DNA from: Spirometra erinaceieuropaei
Taxonomy: Eukaryota > Platyhelminthes > Cestoda > Diphyllobothriidea > Diphyllobothriidae
Length of the DNA stretch: 64,000 nt
Reading direction: 5' to 3'
Assembly: GCA_902702965.1 (NCBI GenBank)
Contig: CACRXP010000315.1
Span: 652,412-716,411 of the forward strand
Below, in pieces: positions 57,780 to 64,000 of the stretch (position 1 is its first letter; each line of letters starts with the position of its first letter). The notes beneath the pieces were generated by a model. That model saw only the letters and a list, made by a program, of their open reading frames with translations, was not told the DNA's origin and made no database searches. The position numbers and the translations under genes are program-made.

Positions 57780-60700
57780 GTTTTTTCTTGTGTGGACCAG
57801 GAGGTGTGGAGTGGGAGGGCAAGGTGTGGGCTTGACCGAGCCATTCACCTGCGGCCTCGCTCATCTCCGGTATTCTTGGTTGTGTCTTGACACCGGGCTA
57901 AGATGGGGGAGGAGGAAAGTGTGTGGTAAATACAACGCAAGCCTACCGGCAATATAAAACCCGCCAAACCACTTGCTGTGGAGCATACGGCGTTGTGCCC
58001 TCAAAACGGGCCACGTGTTAGATGCGCTGGACCAACACGGGGGCCACATCGGACTCTGGCAGGCGTTATCTTTGCGTAATAACGAATGCCAACATTTGCG
58101 GGGTGCGCTGGCGGACCCTGCTGTCGGCATTCGTCGCACAACTGGACCACTGCAACCACCCCATTGTTTTGTGGTCAAAATCCTGGTCATTTGTGTGTGG
58201 ACCAGGGGGTGCGGAGTGGAGCGCCAAGGCGAGGATCCGTCCGAGCCATGCACCTGCGGCCTCCCTCGTCTCCCGTCTTCTTGACTCTGTCTTGACACCG
58301 GGCCCAGGCATCATGGAATCCATCATGGCGCGTTAAAAGCCGTTGCTTGGAAGGTTGCCAACTGACGGACTAACTTAGTCGTTGCAGTCGGTCCACTTTG
58401 TGAATTTGTTTGCGGAGCTGCAGACAGGTGATGTAAGTGTCAAACTGCAATGGCTCCTTCTTAGTGTGGCCTTTATGTCAATCCCACTATGTGGGATCAC
58501 ATCCGGGTGTTGACAGAAGGCGGGGGGGGGCTTTGGCCGAGCCAGTCTCCATTTTCCTTCCTGTTGTTGGTAAAAAACCTGGTTATTTGTCATGTCAACC
58601 AGGGGGTGTGGAGTGGAACGCCAAGGTGCGGGCTCAAACGTGCCATGAACCTGCGCCCCCCCTTGTCTCCCGACTTCTTGGTCTTGTCTTAACACGGTGT
58701 ACAGGTGAAGCAGGAGGAGGGAGTGTGCTAGATGCGGCGCAAGTCTGCTTTCACTATAAATTCTACAGTGGACATCGTCGGACGCGATGGTCGAACTGTC
58801 GTGTGTGCCTGAAGGAATGTAGGCGTCTGCTATGACTGATCAGCAAACCATAACCCTCGAACACCGGCGTGCGCTGACAGTTCTCTGGCGTCTGGTTCCC
58901 TGCAGGTGAATGCTAGGGACAGAAGTCGTGTGCGTCGTTGCGCACTCATCCTCCTCTTTCTGACCACTCTATTTGTTCTGAGATGAAATCAGAAATCATG
59001 TGTTTGTTATGGACAAGTGGATGTGATGGTGGTACGACCAAGTGCAGGTGCGGTCACGCCAGCCGCCTGCACATCCTCTCGCCCCCGACCTCCTTTACTG
59101 TGTCATGACGTCAGGTCAAGTTTGGAGGTGGGGAGGAGAGAGTGTGGTAGATGCTGTGCAGGTGTGCTATCACCGTAAACTAAATCACGTGCCTCCTTTC
59201 ACTTTCCTCTCGAGCAGGCGGTGGACGCGGTCCGCAAAGACGGCTGGACTGTTGTGTGTGTATGCCTCTCAAACGTGTGAGAGGTACGCCGCACAATCCC
59301 CGTTGTCTGAAATCCTGGTGCTTCTGTTTGGTGGCGCGCGCGCGCAGATAAAGTCACTAGATATATCAGCCACCGCTTTTATTCCCACACTAGTCAACTG
59401 AATAGCGCGGACAGTGGCTGAGGCACGGGAATGGGATGGGAGAGTTAGGTCGACGACTCAGCGCATTTTGCTCCTCACTTTATACAATCTGACACGCTTG
59501 GAGCCACAACCATACGCTAAAAGCTCCGACTTGGAAGGTTGCCAATTGACCGGATCACTTGGACGTCAAAGTCGGTCCAGTGTTGTGGGTTTGTGTGTGG
59601 AGCTGCCGGCAGATGATCGAAGAGTCAAACTGCAATGGCTTCTCGATAATGTGGTCTCCATGGCACTCTTGGTCCGTGGGATCCGAGTCAGGTTTGGCAG
59701 CATGCCTAGGTGCGTCTCCGGCCGTGCAAGCAACCCTTTTGTTTTTGGTTAGAATCCGGGGCATTTGCTGTGTGGGCAAGAGAATGTGGATTGTAGTGCC
59801 AAGGTGCGGGCTCGACCGTGCGATTCACCTGCGCTCTCCCCGCATCAGATGACAACCGCGACAACTTCCGACTGGTAAGGAACTAACACAGTTACTGCTA
59901 GCTGCCACTGTGACTAATGGATTTCGCCCAAATATTCATACATGAAAACTTAGGTCTGAATCTATAGACCTTAAATATACAGATCTGCTGCAAGTTCGTT
60001 GTTAACTTCTAAGGAAATTAAAAAGCCACAATTTTTAAACTGAAGTATCTACCAGAAAGCAGACAGGAAATGCCGGCTAGCACATTGACGAGCCCAACCC
60101 CTCGCAGCGGTGTCACGCAGCGGCTGAATATCGGTGAAACACGCGAGTATGGGATTATGGGTGGTAACTGTGTAGTGAGTATGGAATCACCTTATTCCTA
60201 CGACTGAAGTGCGCAGTTAACTGTCTGGGACGCCAATGCACTATTTAATATTCATACCTATATTGAATAAATCACCGCCTGATATTCACCAGTGCGTGCT
60301 ACAACTGCTGAAGTAGGGGATACCTGCGATTAAAATATCTTCACCTTTTTTCGTCTTTTGCAAGCAGCATCGTTCATCAATGAGTTAACGCCTATATTAA
60401 GTTATCCATTAAACTGCGGAAGGTTTAATGGTCTTGCCTTTAACAGTGCAATAATTATGAACGTATGGATATGCATGTTATAATCTACTGATTAAAGCGA
60501 AATCAAAGTCTTCCGAAATAAATGTTTTCAGTCTGTTTTTATTCTGAAACCGCGAGTTTGGTTAAGGTGTTGGGCGTACTCAGTAGACAGTGGCGAATTC
60601 ATTTACTCGATGTCATCCTACATTTACATATCATTTCCACAATGAAACTTCACAGGGAATGATGCAACTTGCAGCCTCAAAAGTAGACTTGCCGATATAT

Positions 60701-61040
60701 CCTCCGCAAAATTCACATTCTTCCTAGAGAGGATACCATTACTGACAGAGAGATGGGAGACAGGGATGGCCATTTCTGGCGTTTTATCCGCCATTACCTG
60801 GCCGTAACCAACTCCAGGTTTTACAACTCCGGGGACTTGAATCCACGTTCAGTTTATTGCTGTTCTAACGCCCTGACCACTGAAACATGGGCTGTTCACT
60901 TTGTCGGCAGTCACCAGTTATGTCAACCATGGTAAAAGACGTAGGCCGATCGAGTTGCTGGCTTTTAAATTGACCCTTAATGCACAACGGGACGAGAATA
61001 TCACTTGATACGATCGGTGACCGCCCGCTACAATTGCTTT
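57780..61040 (+). repeat. Right arm of the long inverted repeat (partner 7550-11290)
   Basis: Contains, left to right, P repeats (57780-59860), a Q-like patch (59940-60080), the AT-rich middle (60290-60745), a SINE (60750-60925) and the short dispersed repeat (60895-61030). The left arm holds the same order in reverse. Overlapping open frames on both strands in 57860-59850 follow the P repeats and are not genes I can support. Confidence 0.8.
60750..60925 (-). repeat. tRNA-derived SINE-like element
   Basis: Tail 'gagacagggatggccatttc' at the left on the plus strand, head with 'ccctgaccactgaaacatgg' at the right. Confidence 0.65.
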
Positions 61041-62085
61041 TTCCGATAACTATTGGGAGATGGCACCCAAAATACTCTGTTCCGTTACCTAGAAATAATA
61101 CCTACTCCATCTATTTGAGTAGGTTATAGCCCTACATATTTGTTGTGTCATCTGACCTGCAGTCTATCATAGTATCCGACAGTGAAGATGCGAACGCTGA
61201 AAACAGAGCTACAGTTATTTAGGCTTCAGAAAGACTTAGACCTATCCTATTTTTTCCAACCTTCATATCAGCTTCCATAACTAAAAACCGAGTGCAGTAG
61301 TCGGTATGCGGAATAATTTACGGTAACTTTCTTTTGCTCACTTGCGATGCGATGGCTGTGGACCGACCATTTGGCTTATCGATTATGACCATAACTTCCG
61401 TAGGTAGACCCATCGTACGCTTGCTAACCTTGACATAAGCTTCCATAGTTGACATGCCACCGCATGTTGTCCCTATGCGGCTTATTTTATAGTATCTCGC
61501 GTTCAGAGCGTTCTAACACATTCACCGTAGACAGAATACTTAGAGTATCACCTTCGCCTATTACTTCAAGACGTCAGGAGATACCATAGTCGCCAGGGTT
61601 TGGGTCAATCTACGGCAGCTTAACTTAGGACACTTACGATAACATCACTGTGGATCCACCGTAAGTTCATCAGTTTTAATACTAGCTTCTACAGTTGATG
61701 AGCGACCGCATAACTCGGCATGTGGCTTCGTGTTCACTAGGATACCTTTTGGGGAGTAGAGAGGCAAAGGATAAATGCCGGGCGATAGTTCACCATCCAT
61801 GAGCTAGACTTGCATGGCAGACGAGTGACAGCCCTAGTCCGTATGTAGCTTAATCAATGGCGGCATATTTGCTTAACGATAGCTGAAGACCATCCCTGCT
61901 ATTACCAACATTGAGATAGGTTTCCATAACCGAATTACGACCATGGCAGTCAGTCTGACCTTTAGTCCACATGCTGACTGACTTCGATTATCAAAACCTA
62001 CACTTACACAGACGCTAAGCATGGACACAGTCGGGGCGTTTGCACTGACTATACGGGAGCAGTCAAGCATTCAATTGCAGGAAAC
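61041..62085. repeat. Diverged low-copy tandem sequence, tentative
   Basis: Similar phrases recur at uneven steps: 'agcttccata' and variants near 61270, 61440, 61685 and 61920, each followed by 'ac' plus a G/C-rich patch, and 'tatgcggc/a' near 61305, 61475 and 61845. The spacing (about 170, 245 and 235 bp) would fit multiples of some 80 bp. Too diverged to define a unit by eye. No gene is supported. Confidence 0.35.
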
Positions 62086-63080
62086 GCCAGAATCACTTCC
62101 TGTTATATTGTGCGTTAGTGCTGGGATCGATTTATTAACAAAGTGATTAGGATATACCTTTTTGTTGCTTGAGAATCTATATAATTAGTTTTCCACTATT
62201 TCCATATTCTACAGCATAGACTTTAAAAAACTGCACATGCCTATTCCGTAGTACTAATGAGGAGTCTCGCCTTATGTGCAGTGGTTGGTATTTAGAACAA
62301 AAAATAATTTATATTTCCTAACCATATTAACAATGGTTGAACTTTTCTTGCTTTCCTTCCGAACTCTAGTGGTTTGCAAGAAGAATAAACGATACAATTG
62401 TGGTTTATCTGATAACTAAGACACATTGCAAATAACAATAGTAATGCCGTGAGGAAATTAATGTGTGGTAGGTGGACCAGCAGTGCCATGTCTCGATGTG
62501 CGAAAGTTTGTATTTTCTGGTCAAGTTTATGACTGTCTGGATGAAGGCAGATAAGCCCGAAACATTTCCTTATCAATCAAACTCCCAGACTTCATAGCCT
62601 ACCCTCCGCTATTTTAACTTCGTCGACATCGGTCTGGCAAGTGTGTGCCTCTTCCTGATCCATACGAAGTTTGTTTGCTTTTAAAAGCCAATGGATCTAT
62701 GAGCGTTCATTCTTAAGTAAACACGCATGCGTTTATAAAATAAGGCGATCACTGAGAAAGAAAAGAAAGACTGGAATAGCCTCTTTTATCCAGCTTTTTC
62801 ATCCCCATGTTCCAACCCCGTTTTTAGGGGAATCTGAGGCTCGAACCCTCATTCCTTGTTTATCAGGTGTCACGATACTACTCCTACTATAATATATATT
62901 ACATTTATCGCGTCCATCATCTCTCGAAAAAGACGACGAAGAAAAGAGAACGAACTCGTTCACCATATTTTATTTATACACCACATAATCCGCGTGAATG
63001 TCTGTCCGGCTTTTGGCCAAGTCGCAAGGCAGAACGGGAGGAGAATCTTCCGTAACATATTTACCCATAGGACATCGAGA
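62086..63080 (+). repeat. Repeat R, copy 3
   Basis: Direct match to 19660-20690 with small indels. Followed by SINEs and the type I 3' block, as at 20.7-21.4 kb. Confidence 0.8.
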
Positions 63081-63084
63081 TCCT

Positions 63085-63400
63085 GGTCTTAGAGTTAAAA
63101 TGTTGGACGTACTTACGCTAATAACCAAAAGGACGTGTGTTTGAACCTCATGTCCCCTCAAACCTGTGATTCGGAAGGGCTTGCTGACAACGGCTAGGAT
63201 GCCAAAAATGGTTATTCCTATCTCTCACATTTTCGTTGTCAGCCGTTTCTCTGAGCATATATATAATCAAAATGTTAAACCGACAAAGACAAGGAAATCT
63301 GGAATGTCAATTTCTGGATTATTAGTTGTCGTTAGTCAGTCATACCAAACCACGAAATGTGAAACGCCTGGAGCTCGAACTATCGACCTGTTAGTTATAT
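63085..63400. repeat. Two SINE-like elements in opposite orientation
   Basis: 63085-63230 on the plus strand matches 20735-20895; 63280-63400 is the tail of an element on the minus strand. Same pair as at 54395-54690. Confidence 0.6.
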
Positions 63401-63522
63401 ACGTATATGTAGGCATACACATTTGTTGTGGAATTTTCCCACGCCTGTACTCTTCATCATTTTTAACAATCACTAATGTGGCATTACGCATGTCGTCCCA
63501 ATGTGAGCGGTTTTTAATACTG

Positions 63523-64000
63523 TTAGGACATGCTGGCCGTCGGTGAACTGTTGGGACAGACGCTAGTCGGATTCGATAACGTCGGAGGAAAAACGCTCTT
63601 CTGGTACTTATTCACTACTGCTGGTGTACGGCCAGCTTCTATCAACATCACTTCAAGACCGTCTTCGAATGTTAGGCGTCTGGAAGGCCAGTTGTTTGGC
63701 ACCTTCGGCTTATGTCTGCAAACGATATCATAATCCAACGTTGACCAAGCAGAAAAACTGAAATCATTCCTCTCCTAATGAACTCGTTCGGCCTCTGCCT
63801 ACGGAAATAAGTATTGATCGCGCAGTTGTTGATGTATATTTGATGGAGTCGATTTACCTATGGAACACTGCCCATAAAATTCACGTCCAGTAACAGGGCA
63901 TTGCGTGCATCCTTGCCGAGAAATTAAAAATGCCTTGAATAAAGTGCTTAGAAAACCTAACACAACCAATTAAATGACTCTTGCTTTTCCAATACTAAAG
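63523..64000 (-). pseudogene. Type I 3' block, cut by the window edge
   Basis: 63523-63738 is open (RRLTFEDGLEVMLIEAGRTP, then QKSVFPP and the end TASMS). Upstream, near 63850-63900, the minus strand reads LLLDVNFMGSVP and then TAG. The SINE and R neighbours show that this is the end of another type I copy whose exons A and B should lie just right of the window. Confidence 0.5.

Noticed and set aside
57861..58835. Several overlapping frames of 86-145 codons on both strands
   Set aside because: All follow the GC-rich P repeats. Such regions give long frames by composition, and no frame is common to the copies.

Overview
The window is eukaryotic and dominated by repeats. It has short open frames, split coding blocks with recognisable splice sites, decayed LINE sequence, tRNA-derived SINE-like elements, TTAGGG-type interstitial tracts and one assembly gap (N, 30109-30324). 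TTAGGG-like tracts, this SINE load and the many duplications suggest a flatworm, most likely a diphyllobothriidean tapeworm. That assignment is inference from general resemblance, not a database match. I see no rRNA gene, CRISPR array or bacterial operon.

Main biological content: an unrecognised multi-copy gene family, mostly on the minus strand, that I call the A-B-C family. Exon A is exactly 233 bp in five complete copies (6962-7194, 22181-22413, 30923-31155, 38644-38876, and 52213-52445 on the plus strand), each with AG acceptor and GT donor. Exon B is 302-314 bp with a phase-0 acceptor. Exon C is 142 bp. There are two divergent types. In type II (best copy 36645-38876) all three exons join in frame. 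Type I copies end in degraded 3' blocks. A further pair (exon A 6962-7194, exon B 3343-3656) is split by a decayed LINE.

Layout. 1-2060: inverted and direct pieces of repeat T, then a TTAGGG-like tract. 2835-7194: SINE, exon B, LINE remnant, exon A. 7550-11290: left arm of a long inverted repeat whose other arm is 57780-61040. 11290-14760: repeat R and relatives of repeat P. 14767-19200: two tandem copies of T. 19460-30108 and 30325-38876: a large unit carrying type I and type II genes, in tandem either side of the gap, with a third partial copy at 39066-41440. 41455-44900: SINEs, a decayed exon B and direct repeats. 45565-46103: a separate candidate gene with two exons and a 72-bp intron. 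47480-54955: the large unit again, inverted, with an inner 0.56-kb duplication. 54960-57775: the beginning of another inverted copy. 61040-62085: diverged low-copy sequence. 62086-64000: R, SINEs and a type I 3' block running off the window.

The genes do not form a pathway that I can read. The region is a cluster of segmental duplications whose recurring cargo is the A-B-C family. All similarity statements come from reading the sequence by eye; percent identities are rough.
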